Below are positions 7,999 through 15,822 of a stretch of 33,235 nt of DNA, one piece after another (positions within the stretch are counted from its first letter, which is position 1; each line of letters begins with the position of its first letter). Origin of the DNA: Verrucomicrobiota bacterium (GTDB lineage: Bacteria > Verrucomicrobiota > Verrucomicrobiia > Opitutales > UBA953); assembly GCA_009917805.1 (NCBI GenBank), contig RGES01000001.1:1-33235 (forward strand). Direction: 5' to 3'. The notes under the pieces are model-generated. The model was not told the DNA's origin. It ran no database searches and saw only the letters and a program-made list of their open reading frames with translations. Position numbers and translations under genes: made by a program.

Positions 7999-8589
7999 TC
8001 AGGCTTGGTAAAGGGAGCGCTCATCGATGTGGCGGGCGACCGCTAGGGGCAAGCCGTTTCGGGGCGAATCACCGCGACGCAACGCCTCGCGCAAGGCGGT
8101 GGAAGAGACTTGTACCGCCGGGGCCTTGAGCACGGTGAGGCGGATGACGGATGCGACGGACGCGGGCGGCACGGTCGAGATACCGTCTCGTGACAACACG
8201 GCGAACTCGACCAGGCCGCACAGTTCGGCCACGTCCTTCCAACGGTCCAGCCTCGCCAGCTGGTCGGCGCCGAGGATCCACACGCGCAGGGCATGGGGAA
8301 ACTCCTTCGCCAGTTCCCGCGCGGTATCGATGGACCAGCTGGTGCCGGCCCGCCGGGTCTCGCGCTCGTCCACCACGGCCCAGGGATGCTCGGCGAAAGC
8401 CAGGCGGCACATCGTCGCGCGGTCCGCCGCGGAAGCCACGGGAGCACCTGAACGCAACGGAGCCTGCCCCGCCGGGATGATGCGCACCTCGTCCAAGCCG
8501 AGCTGCTTGTGCGCGGCCGCGGCCGCGGCCACATGACCCGCATGCGGAGGATCGAAGGTCCCACCTAGGATGCCGAGGGCAGCAGGCAT
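7999..8589 (-). CDS. nadD: Nicotinate-nucleotide adenylyltransferase
   Basis: The protein has 196 residues, normal for NadD. It transfers AMP to nicotinate mononucleotide to make deamido-NAD in NAD biosynthesis. The nucleotidyltransferase fingerprint GGTFDPPHAGH lies at the N-terminus, ILGADQLARLDRWKD is the usual central segment, and VSSTALREAL replaces the ISSTxIR phosphate-binding motif. The ATG at 8589 gives the canonical N-terminus and lies 34 nt downstream of a TTGCCA box. It is the first gene of a nadD-rsfS operon and diverges from lpxI. Confidence 0.95.
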   Translation of the reverse strand: MPAALGILGGTFDPPHAGHVAAAAAAHKQLGLDEVRIIPAGQAPLRSGAPVASAADRATMCRLAFAEHPWAVVDERETRRAGTSWSIDTARELAKEFPHALRVWILGADQLARLDRWKDVAELCGLVEFAVLSRDGISTVPPASVASVIRLTVLKAPAVQVSSTALREALRRGDSPRNGLPLAVARHIDERSLYQA

Positions 8590-8594
8590 GCCGC

Positions 8595-8623
8595 ATTACG
8601 CTCCGCCCGGTCGCCGGTGGCAA
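8595..8623 (-). promoter_or_regulatory. nadD promoter, leaderless arrangement
   Basis: Reading the minus strand, TTGCCA (8623-8618), 17 nt, CGTAAT (8600-8595), then 5 nt to the ATG. With this spacing, transcription should begin at or within a base or two of the start codon. The -35 lies 12 bp from the -35 of the divergent lpxI promoter. Confidence 0.5.
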
Positions 8624-8635
8624 CCCAAAGCAGGC

Positions 8636-8664
8636 TTGAGCCCGAGCCCATCCGCCGAAACACT
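8636..8664 (+). promoter_or_regulatory. lpxI promoter, leaderless arrangement
   Basis: TTGAGC (8636-8641), 17 nt, AACACT (8659-8664), then 6 nt to the ATG at 8671. The -10 is weak. The position of the -35, 35 nt before the start, matches the pattern at several other genes in the window. Confidence 0.4.
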
Positions 8665-8670
8665 GCCCCC

Positions 8671-9525
8671 ATGGCGTCAGCCTCGCGATTCCTCCCCCCG
8701 GGCTTCGACCCTTCGCTGCCCGTGGCGGTCATCGCCGGCAAAGGACGCTACCCCGCCCTGCTCGCCGAATGCGCCCGCGCCCGCGGAGCCAAGGTGAAGC
8801 TGGTGTCCTTCGAAGAAGAGACCGACCCGGCCCTCATCGCCACCTTCGCCCCTTCCGACCATCGCGCGATTCCCGTCGGCAAGCTCGGCCAGATGCTCGA
8901 CGCGCTCAAGGAACTCGGCGCCGCCGGCGCCGTCATGGCCGGCCAGATCACGCCGCGCAAGCTGTTCACCGGCATGGTCCCCGACCTGAAGCTCATCGCG
9001 CTGATGGCTTCGCTCAAGGAACGGAACGCCGAGACGATCTTCGGCGCGATCTCGGTCGAGATCGAGAAGGTCGGCGTGCGCATGCTCGACGCGCGCATCT
9101 TCCTCGACGACCACCTGGCCTCGCCCGGCTGCATGACCGGCTGGGCCTGCGGCATCGGGGACGATCAGCTCGCCTTCGGGACGCGCATGGCGCGCGAGAT
9201 GGCCCGCCTCGACGTCGGCCAGTCCGTGGTGACCGCCAAGGGCACCGTCATCGCCGTCGAAGCCTTCGAAGGCACCGACAACATGCTGCGCCGCTGCGCG
9301 CAGACCGGGGGCAAGGAGATGCTCCTCACCAAGACCTCCAAGCACGCGCAAGACTGGCGCTTCGACGTCCCCTGCTTCGGCGTCAAGACGCTCGAGAGCA
9401 TGGCCGAAGGCGGCGTGACCAAGGCGGCGCTCGAAGCCGATGCGGTCATCCTCATCGATAAGCCGGCGGTCATCGCGCGCGCCAAGCAGCTCGGCATCGA
9501 CCTCTTCGGCTTCGGCCCCGCCTGA
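8671..9525 (+). CDS. lpxI: UDP-2,3-diacylglucosamine pyrophosphatase LpxI
   Basis: The protein has 284 residues from ATG 8671; a GTG at 8617 would add an unlikely 18-residue tail. It hydrolyses UDP-2,3-diacylglucosamine to lipid X, a step of lipid A synthesis, replacing LpxH. Family hallmarks (former DUF1009) are VAVIAGKGRYPALLAE at the N-terminus, GQITPRKLF, a middle section on the LDDHL and CMTG blocks, and the C-terminal EGTDNMLRRC and FDVPCFGVKT blocks. It implies a lipopolysaccharide-bearing outer membrane. It is followed after 9 nt by a metallophosphoesterase gene and probably co-transcribed with it. Confidence 0.93.
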   Translation: MASASRFLPPGFDPSLPVAVIAGKGRYPALLAECARARGAKVKLVSFEEETDPALIATFAPSDHRAIPVGKLGQMLDALKELGAAGAVMAGQITPRKLFTGMVPDLKLIALMASLKERNAETIFGAISVEIEKVGVRMLDARIFLDDHLASPGCMTGWACGIGDDQLAFGTRMAREMARLDVGQSVVTAKGTVIAVEAFEGTDNMLRRCAQTGGKEMLLTKTSKHAQDWRFDVPCFGVKTLESMAEGGVTKAALEADAVILIDKPAVIARAKQLGIDLFGFGPA

Positions 9526-9534
9526 ACCTGCCCC

Positions 9535-10443
9535 ATGGATCGCCGCCGCTTCCTCGGAACGAGCTTGCTGGCCGGCCTGGCCGCACGGTCCTTCGCCGCG
9601 ACGAAGGAGGATTCTTTCGACTTCGCCTACCTCACGGACATCCATGTCCAACCAGAACTAGGCGCGCCGGAAGGATTCCGCCAATGCCTGCGGGCCGTGA
9701 ACCGCCTCCCTACCCCGGCCGACTTCGTGCTCACCGGCGGCGACCTGATCTTCGACGCGCTCGACGTCGGCATGGACCGCATCCGCGAACAATGGAAGGT
9801 GTTCGACGAATGCAGCAAGGAACTCGCCCTTCCCGTCCACCATGCGATCGGGAACCATGACGTGGTGGGCTGGTCCGCGAAGTCGCCCGTGAAGCCGACC
9901 GACCAGGATTACGGCAAGAAACTCTTCGCCGAACGTTTCGGCCTCGCGCGCACCTACCGCAGCTTCGACCACAAAGGCTGGCACTTCATCATCCTCGATT
10001 CGATCGGCCAGAACCGGGAGACCCTCGAGTACGAAGGCTGGATCGACGACGCGCAGCTCGCCTGGCTGAAGCAGGACCTGGCCGCGACCGGCCGGGCGAC
10101 GCCGATCGTGATGGTCACGCACATCCCTTTCTACACCACCTGGCATCAGGTGCTGAAAGGACCCGATCATCATCTGGACGGCAAGGCGATCGTCCGGAAC
10201 CTGCACACGTTCCGGAAGCTGTTCGACGATTACAACGTGCAGCTCGTGCTCAGCGGCCACGGCCACGTCGTCGAACGCATCGAGATCGGCAAGGTCACCT
10301 ACGTGCAGGGCGGCGCGGTGTCCGGTATGTGGTGGAAAGGCCCGGTCTTCGGCAAGCCCGAGGGTTTCGGCACCGTCAACTGCCGGCGCGACGGGACCTG
10401 GTCGTGGAAATATCGCGACTACGGCTGGAAGGCGCGGAAGTAA
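9535..10443 (+). CDS. Tat-exported calcineurin-like metallophosphoesterase
   Basis: The protein has 302 residues. The N-terminus MDRRRFLGTSLLAGLAARSFA is a Tat-type signal (RRRFLG followed by a hydrophobic core). The mature part has all metallophosphoesterase metal motifs in order: TDIH, GGD, GNHD, VTHIPF and GHGH. The C-terminal GGAVSGMWW block is typical of calcineurin-like phosphatases annotated in Bacteroidetes and PVC bacteria. The substrate is unknown; exported members act on phosphomonoesters or phosphodiesters. It lies 9 nt after lpxI, but a lipid A role is not implied because it is predicted to be exported already folded. Its stop lies 4 nt from the convergent small membrane protein gene. 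Confidence 0.88.
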   Translation: MDRRRFLGTSLLAGLAARSFAATKEDSFDFAYLTDIHVQPELGAPEGFRQCLRAVNRLPTPADFVLTGGDLIFDALDVGMDRIREQWKVFDECSKELALPVHHAIGNHDVVGWSAKSPVKPTDQDYGKKLFAERFGLARTYRSFDHKGWHFIILDSIGQNRETLEYEGWIDDAQLAWLKQDLAATGRATPIVMVTHIPFYTTWHQVLKGPDHHLDGKAIVRNLHTFRKLFDDYNVQLVLSGHGHVVERIEIGKVTYVQGGAVSGMWWKGPVFGKPEGFGTVNCRRDGTWSWKYRDYGWKARK

Positions 10444-10447
10444 GCGC

Positions 10448-10711
10448 TCAGCCTTCGAAGAAATTCCAGGCGACGGCGCTCTCGGCCAGCACCCACGCGG
10501 CCGCCAAGGCGAGCACGAGCAGGATCCACTTGCGATGGCGGGCCCAGATCCCCGGGGTGTCGGCCGCATGATCCAATCCGCGGCGCGCGCTGAGGAGCAG
10601 CTTCAGGCGCGCATGCCAGGCGAGCTTGGTCTGGCTGGAGAGGTCCCGATGCGCGTACGCGTTCACCCGGTAATCGGGCTTGCGGAACAGGTGGAGGAGA
10701 CGGCGCAGCAC
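10448..10711 (-). CDS. Small single-pass membrane protein, hypothetical
   Basis: The protein has 87 residues and I cannot assign it to a family. The first 60 residues are basic (MLRRLLHLFRKPDYRVNAYA; LLLSARRGLDH) and a single hydrophobic segment lies near the C-terminus (WILLVLALAAAWVLAESAVA). The start is GTG at 10711. Support for reality comes from a membrane-protein-like composition and a TTGTAA box at -35 (10746-10741). The gene is convergent with the metallophosphoesterase and divergent from panB. Confidence 0.6.
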   Translation of the reverse strand: MLRRLLHLFRKPDYRVNAYAHRDLSSQTKLAWHARLKLLLSARRGLDHAADTPGIWARHRKWILLVLALAAAWVLAESAVAWNFFEG

Positions 10712-10775
10712 ATCTCCTGCCTACACCCTTTACCCACGCTTTACAAGCGGAGCGTCTCTGGGTAAGCCCAATGGC

Positions 10776-11543
10776 GTGAAGTCCACCACCCGGTCCCTCC
10801 GCGCCCTCAAAGGCGTCCGGCCTATCGTCTGCCTGACGGCCTACGATGTGAGCACGGCTCGCATCGCGGACGCCGGCGGGGCCGACCTCATCCTCGTCGG
10901 AGACTCGCTCGGCAACGCGGTCCTCGGCCTGCCCGACACGGTCGGCGTGACCTTGGACATGATGATCCACCACTCGGCCGCCGTCGCCCGGGCGAAGACC
11001 GAAGCCCTGGTGGTCGGCGACCTCCCCTTCGGCCTGGCTCACGACAGTTTCCCCAAGCTCCTCGGTTACTGCCGCCGCTTCCTCCAGGAAGGCGGCGTGA
11101 AGGCCGTGAAGATCGAAGGCGGCGCCTCCCTCGCCCCGGCCATCGCCCGGCTCGTCGACGCGGGCATCCCGGTCATGGGCCACGTCGGCATGCTCCCGCA
11201 GCGCGTGCACTCCGCCGGCTACCGCCGGCGCGGCCTGACGCCCGAAGACCAGCAGAAAGTCCTGATCGACGCCCAAGCCGTGGCCGCCGCCGGCGCCTTC
11301 GCGATGGTCGTCGAATGCGTCGATGAGAAATTCATGCCGAAGGTCACCGAGGCGGTGTCGGTTCCGACCATCGGCATCGGCTCCGGTCGAGGCTGCGACG
11401 GCCAGATCCTCGTGATCCACGATCTCCTCGGCCTCACGCCCGAGCCCCCGCCCTTCGCTCGCCCCGAAGCCAACCTGCACCGTGACGCGGTCGCGGCCGT
11501 CCGCCGCTGGGCCGCCAAGGTGCGCACCAAGAAATCCCAATGA
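10776..11543 (+). CDS. panB: 3-methyl-2-oxobutanoate hydroxymethyltransferase (ketopantoate hydroxymethyltransferase)
   Basis: The protein has about 255 residues from a GTG at 10776, which puts the conserved VCLTAYD strand at the usual distance from the N-terminus; the frame is open further upstream but that stretch is basic and unconserved. It uses methylene-tetrahydrofolate to make ketopantoate for pantothenate and CoA. Mg-binding and active-site motifs are present: VGDSLGN, GDLPFG, VKIEGG, GHVGMLPQ, and the catalytic Glu in VVECV. IGIGSGRGCDGQILVIHDLL is the family's C-terminal signature. The stop overlaps the gpsA ATG by 4 bases (ATGA). I see no strong promoter upstream. Confidence 0.93.
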   Translation: MKSTTRSLRALKGVRPIVCLTAYDVSTARIADAGGADLILVGDSLGNAVLGLPDTVGVTLDMMIHHSAAVARAKTEALVVGDLPFGLAHDSFPKLLGYCRRFLQEGGVKAVKIEGGASLAPAIARLVDAGIPVMGHVGMLPQRVHSAGYRRRGLTPEDQQKVLIDAQAVAAAGAFAMVVECVDEKFMPKVTEAVSVPTIGIGSGRGCDGQILVIHDLLGLTPEPPPFARPEANLHRDAVAAVRRWAAKVRTKKSQ

Positions 11544-12541
11544 ACTGCGTCATCTTCGGAGCCGGCGGCTGGGGTACGGCCATGGCCATCCACCTCGCCC
11601 GCCAAGGCCAGACCGTCACGCTCGTCCCGCGTCGCGCCGAACAGGCCCTCGCCCTCGCCACGACGCGCGAGAACCAGGATTACCTGCCGGGCCATCGCCT
11701 CGACGACTCGATCCAGATCGGCCTCGAGCCCTTGCCGGCGTTGATGGACGCCGATCTGGTCTTCCTCGCCTGCCCTTCCAAAGGCCTGCCCGAGCTGCTG
11801 AAGTCGATCGGACCCGCCGTCCGCGCCTCGGGCGCTAAGATGGCGATCTCCCTCTGCAAGGGACTCGACCTGAACACGCTCCGGCGCCCTTCCGAACTGA
11901 TGGCCGACGCCTTCGGGCCGATCCCGGTCGCCACCCTCAGCGGACCGAGCAACGCCGACGAAGTCGCGCGCGGACTCCCGACCGCCCTGGTGCTCGCGGC
12001 CGTCGCTGACGCCGAACTCCTCAAGGATGTCCAGTCCGCCGTCAGCGGACCGACGCTGCGTGCCTACACCTCGACCGACCTCATCGGCGTCGAGATCGGC
12101 GGCACGCTCAAGAATGTCTACGCCCTCGGCGCCGGACTCTGCGACGGCCTCGGCCTCGGCTCCAACGCCAAGGCCGCGATGCTCACGCGCTCGCTCCAGG
12201 AAATGTCGCGGCTCGGCGAAGCGCTCGGCGCCCGCCCCGAAACCTTCCTCGGACTGGGCGGCGTCGGCGACCTGATGGCCACCGCCCACGGTTCCTGGAG
12301 CCGCAACCGCTCACTCGGCGAACAACTGGCCAAGGACCCTCAAGGCACGCTCGCCGCGCTGGCTTCCCGCAAGGAAGCCGTCGAGGGCCACCGCGCCGCC
12401 GAAGCCCTCTCGAAACTGGCGACCAGCCGCGGCCTCGAAGCCCCGATCCTTTCCTGCCTGCACGCGATCCTCTACAAAGGGCTCGACCCGCGCGCGGGCG
12501 TCGTCGCGCTGATGACGCGCGACCTCCGTCCGGAGGCATGA
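11540..12541 (+). CDS. gpsA: Glycerol-3-phosphate dehydrogenase [NAD(P)+]
   Basis: The protein has 333 residues, the normal length. It reduces dihydroxyacetone phosphate to sn-glycerol 3-phosphate for phospholipid synthesis. The dinucleotide-binding motif FGAGGWGTAMA is at the N-terminus. LSGPSNADEVARGLPTA is the usual central block. The catalytic lysine lies in EIGGTLKNVYALGAG, and GLGGVGDLMATAHGSWSRN is the C-terminal substrate-binding signature. It is coupled to panB by an ATGA overlap and its own stop overlaps the SET gene start in the same way, so panB-gpsA-SET form one operon. Confidence 0.96.
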   Translation: MNCVIFGAGGWGTAMAIHLARQGQTVTLVPRRAEQALALATTRENQDYLPGHRLDDSIQIGLEPLPALMDADLVFLACPSKGLPELLKSIGPAVRASGAKMAISLCKGLDLNTLRRPSELMADAFGPIPVATLSGPSNADEVARGLPTALVLAAVADAELLKDVQSAVSGPTLRAYTSTDLIGVEIGGTLKNVYALGAGLCDGLGLGSNAKAAMLTRSLQEMSRLGEALGARPETFLGLGGVGDLMATAHGSWSRNRSLGEQLAKDPQGTLAALASRKEAVEGHRAAEALSKLATSRGLEAPILSCLHAILYKGLDPRAGVVALMTRDLRPEA

Positions 12542-13002
12542 GCGAGCTAGGCGTCGCCTCCCGACCGTCGCCCATCGCCGGTCTCGGACTCTTCGCCACA
12601 CGCGCCTTCGTGGCCGGCGAACGCATCGCCCCCTACTCCGGCCGGACATCCGCCGAGCCTCCGTCGGCGGCGACTTCGGACGGCAAGGTCTACGCCCTGG
12701 AAATCACCCCGGGGCGCTGGCTGGATGGCTCCTCGGAGGAGAACCCCTCGCGGCACGCCAACCATGCCTGCCATCCGAACGCCGAAATGGTCTGGGATGA
12801 AGGCGAAGCGACCGCGTGGCTGACCGCCCTGAAGCCGATCGCCCCCGGCGATGAAATCACCTTCGACTATGGGTTTTCATTGGCCGAAAGCCTGTTTCAC
12901 CCATGCGCCTGCGGGGCCGCCGACTGCGTCGGTCGGATTATCGCCACCCCCCTGCGTCCGGCCTTGCGCCGCCACCTGCGTTTTTCACGTCCAAGGGATT
13001 GA
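12538..13002 (+). CDS. Small SET-domain protein (putative lysine methyltransferase)
   Basis: The protein has 154 residues, essentially a bare SET domain. Recognisable blocks are GLGLFATRAFVAGERI (SET-N), NHACHPNAEM at 75-84 (the NHSCxPN AdoMet/pseudoknot motif), GDEITFDYGF at 104-113 with the catalytic-region Tyr, and a post-SET Cys cluster (CACGAADCVGRI). These enzymes methylate protein lysines using S-adenosylmethionine. The bacterial substrates are usually unknown, and chromatin-like or ribosomal proteins are candidates. It is translationally coupled to gpsA, but nothing links it functionally to lipid synthesis. Confidence 0.9.
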   Translation: MSELGVASRPSPIAGLGLFATRAFVAGERIAPYSGRTSAEPPSAATSDGKVYALEITPGRWLDGSSEENPSRHANHACHPNAEMVWDEGEATAWLTALKPIAPGDEITFDYGFSLAESLFHPCACGAADCVGRIIATPLRPALRRHLRFSRPRD

Positions 13003-13053
13003 CCACCCGCATCAGGAAGGTCAGTTTTCGCAGGTCAAACAGCCCATTTCCCC

Positions 13054-14457
13054 ATGAAAAAAGTCGCCCTTACCGAGCTCGATCCCCGGCTCCAGAAACA
13101 GATCACCGCCGCGGACCAGCAACTGAAGACAAACCCCCAGTACGCCGTCGAAGTCCTCACGGGCATCCTCGTCCGTAATCCGGGCTGCATCGAGGTGCGC
13201 CGCACCCTCCGTAAGGCTCAGAAGGCCCTCCATGGCACGAAGAAGGGCCTCTTTGACGGCCTCACGGGAGCCCTGACCTCCGGCAAGATCGCCAAGGCCG
13301 TGGAAGCCGACCCGGTCGCCGCGATCGCCGCCGCCGAGGAAGCCCTCGCCAAGAAACCGATCGACGCCAACGCCAACAAGACGATCGCCCTCGCCGCCAT
13401 CAAGCTGGGCTTCCATGAGCTCGCCGCCTTCGCCTACGAAGAACTCTCCACCAACGAGCCCACCCAGATCCAGCACTTCGTCGACCTCGCGAACGTCTGG
13501 ATCGCCGCCGGCGAGAACGACAACGCCCTCGCCGCGGCCGACAAAGGCCTGAAACTCTTCCCCGGTAACGGCGACCTCCAGGAAGCCGTCCGCAAGGCCT
13601 CGGTCAACAAGACCATGAAGAAGGGCAACTGGGAGGACAAAGGCGACTTCCAGTCCAAGCTCAAGGACAAGGACGAAGCCCTCCGCCTCGACCAGTCCTC
13701 CCGCGCGGTCACCGACTCGGCCACCGCGATCGCCCAGGCCGCCGAACTCGCCCAGAAGATCCAGGCGTCCCCGGACAGCCTCGACCTCTACCGCGAGATC
13801 GTCCGCATGTTCCTCATCGCCGAAGACCTCGACAGCGCCATCGCCTGGCTGCAGCGCGGCCGCATGACGACCCTCGGCAAGGCCGACACCTCCCTCGAGC
13901 GCCAGGAAAGCGACCTCATCATCCGCCGCTACGAGCGCATCTCCAAGCAGCTCCGCGAAGCCATCACGGCCAACCCGGCCGACTCCGCCAGCAAGGACGC
14001 CCTCGCCAAGAACGAGACCGAGCTCAACGACTTCCGCCTCAAGACCTCCATCTCGCTGGTCGAACGCTACCCGAACGACTTCGCCTACCGCTACGAACTC
14101 GGCACGCTCCTCCTCGCGGCCAACCGCCTCGAAGACGCCGTCCAGCAGCTCCAGTACGCCCAGCGTAACCCGAAGTTCCGCCAGCCGGCCCTCCTCGCCA
14201 TCGGTCGCGCCTTCACCCTGGGCGGCAAGTACGACCTCGCCGTCGAGCAGCTGACCTCCGCCAAGAGCGAGGTCCAGCTGATGAACGACCTGAAGAAGGA
14301 CATCATCTACTCCCTCGGCGAGACCTACGAGAAGATGGGCAAGGCCAAGGAAGCCGTCGACGAATACAAGATCATCTACATGGCCGACTCGGGCTACCGC
14401 GACGTCGCCAAGAAGATCAACGACTTCTACGAACGCCAGAAGGGCGCGTCGGCCTGA
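13054..14457 (+). CDS. Tetratricopeptide-repeat protein
   Basis: The protein has 467 residues, rich in Ala, Leu, Lys and Glu, with helix-turn-helix repeats of TPR type. Examples are AAEEALAKKPIDANANKTIA, LVERYPNDFAYRYELGTLLL and LGETYEKMGKAKEAVDEYKI. It has no signal peptide or transmembrane segment, so it is likely cytosolic and a protein-protein interaction scaffold. The start ATG 13054 is followed by a lysine-rich N-terminus (MKKVALTELDPRLQKQI). The codon use is heavily C-ending even for this genome, compatible with strong expression. The partner is unknown; the gene stands alone between the SET gene and purA. Confidence 0.88.
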   Translation: MKKVALTELDPRLQKQITAADQQLKTNPQYAVEVLTGILVRNPGCIEVRRTLRKAQKALHGTKKGLFDGLTGALTSGKIAKAVEADPVAAIAAAEEALAKKPIDANANKTIALAAIKLGFHELAAFAYEELSTNEPTQIQHFVDLANVWIAAGENDNALAAADKGLKLFPGNGDLQEAVRKASVNKTMKKGNWEDKGDFQSKLKDKDEALRLDQSSRAVTDSATAIAQAAELAQKIQASPDSLDLYREIVRMFLIAEDLDSAIAWLQRGRMTTLGKADTSLERQESDLIIRRYERISKQLREAITANPADSASKDALAKNETELNDFRLKTSISLVERYPNDFAYRYELGTLLLAANRLEDAVQQLQYAQRNPKFRQPALLAIGRAFTLGGKYDLAVEQLTSAKSEVQLMNDLKKDIIYSLGETYEKMGKAKEAVDEYKIIYMADSGYRDVAKKINDFYERQKGASA

Positions 14458-14520
14458 GCCCCGCCGCCGTCTGCACCCTCTTGCGGTCGGCCTCACCCGC
14501 CCGCCTCCTCCTTCCTGCCC

Positions 14521-15820
14521 ATGGCACTCACTTCCTTTAAGAGCAACCTCATCGCCGACGTCGGCATCAGCATGGGAGACGAAGGCAAAGGTCGCCTCAT
14601 CCCCGAGATCGTCCGCGAACTGCAGACCCTCACCGGCCGCCGCGACGTGGTCGGCACGGTGCTCAAGGTCAACGGCGGCGCCAACTCGGGCCATACGGTC
14701 GCCGGCCTGAAGCTCAACCTGCTGCCGGGCGGCGTGGCCGAACACGACGTCGCCTGCCTGGCCCTCGGCTCCGGCGTCGTCGCCGACCCGCGCAAGGCCC
14801 TCTGGGAAGCCCTCCCGCTCGAGAAGATCGGCATCCCGGTCCTCAACCGCCTGCTCATCGACGAGCGCTGCATGATCAGCGACGTCTCGCACCGCATCCT
14901 CGACCTGGCCTGGGAAGACTACCGCATCCACATCCTCGGCCATGAAGCCCGCGGCTCCACCGGACGCGGCATCACCCCGGCCTACGCCGACGAAGTCGGT
15001 CAGTTCCAGATCCACTATTCGGAATTCCTCGGTGCGAAATCCGACTACGCGACCCGCCTCTCGGCTCGCCTGAACCGCGCCGCCTCGATCGTGCGCGACG
15101 TCTGCAAGCTCTCGCCCGACAAGTGGTCCGGCCTCTTCGCCAAGCTCACCGAAGCCGAACTGCGCGCCAACAAGGGCGCCATCGAATCCGGCGTCTTCAC
15201 GGCCGCGGAATTCGACTTCACCCGCTTCGCCGGCAAGGATCCCTTCACCTTCGACCACGCCGCCGTGCTCGAGTGCTACTGGAAGGCCGGCGCCGCCCTC
15301 GCCCACGCCATCGGCGACGTCCGCGAACGCATCCTCGGCGACCTCGCCGCCGACCGCCGCATCATCGGCGAGTTCGGTCAGGCCTACTGGCTCGACAAGC
15401 GCGCCGGCTTCGCCCCGAACGTCACGGCCTCCCACACCTACACGCCGGAGTTCTTCCAGTCCGCCGGCATCCCGGTCCAGGCGATCCACACGGTCGGCTG
15501 CTGCAAGGGGCTACCGCGACGCGGCCGGCAAGGTGGTCTCGGGCGTCCCCCGCAACGACGCCGTCCGCCGCACCCTGCAGCCCATCTACGCCACCCTGCC
15601 CGGCTGGTCGGCTGACATCACCAAGGTCCGCTCCTACGCCCAGCTGCCCGCTGAGGCGCGTCGCTACGTCGCCTTCACGATGGCCGAGATCGTCCGACTG
15701 GCATCCCGCGGCGGCTCCCTGCCCTACCTCCCGAACCTTCGCTACATCGGCGTCGGTCCGGATCCTGACCAGATCATCTCCGACGTCCCCGCGACGGCCG
15801 AACTGATCAAGCAGGCCTGA
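14521..15820 (+). CDS. purA: Divergent adenylosuccinate synthetase-like gene with a one-base frameshift
   Basis: The enzyme condenses IMP and aspartate using GTP in AMP synthesis. The first frame (14521 to about 15507) has MGDEGKGR with the catalytic Asp, GGANSGHT with the catalytic His, and GSTGRGITPAYADEV (the IMP-binding threonine/arginine loop). The second frame (about 15508-15820) has LPGWSADITKVRSY, LPAEARRYV and GVGPDPDQII, the normal PurA C-terminus. The two join if one G is removed from the GGGG run at 15507-15510 (VGCCKG then YRDAAGKVVSGV). The restored protein has about 432 residues, the usual length. The region between NVTASHTY and the C-terminus departs from classical PurA and lacks an obvious GRxRRxGW loop. 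An essential gene broken in a homopolymer is most simply a sequencing error. Confidence 0.78.
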
Positions 15821-15822
15821 GC

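Noticed and set aside
8514..8531. GCGGCC repeat tract
   Set aside because: It is the run of alanine codons in the NadD helix after the GGTFDPPHAGH motif, not a separate repeat element.
13021..15489. An 822-codon open frame on the - strand across the TPR and purA-like genes
   Set aside because: Low-complexity translation, and it spans two genes with recognised domains on the + strand.
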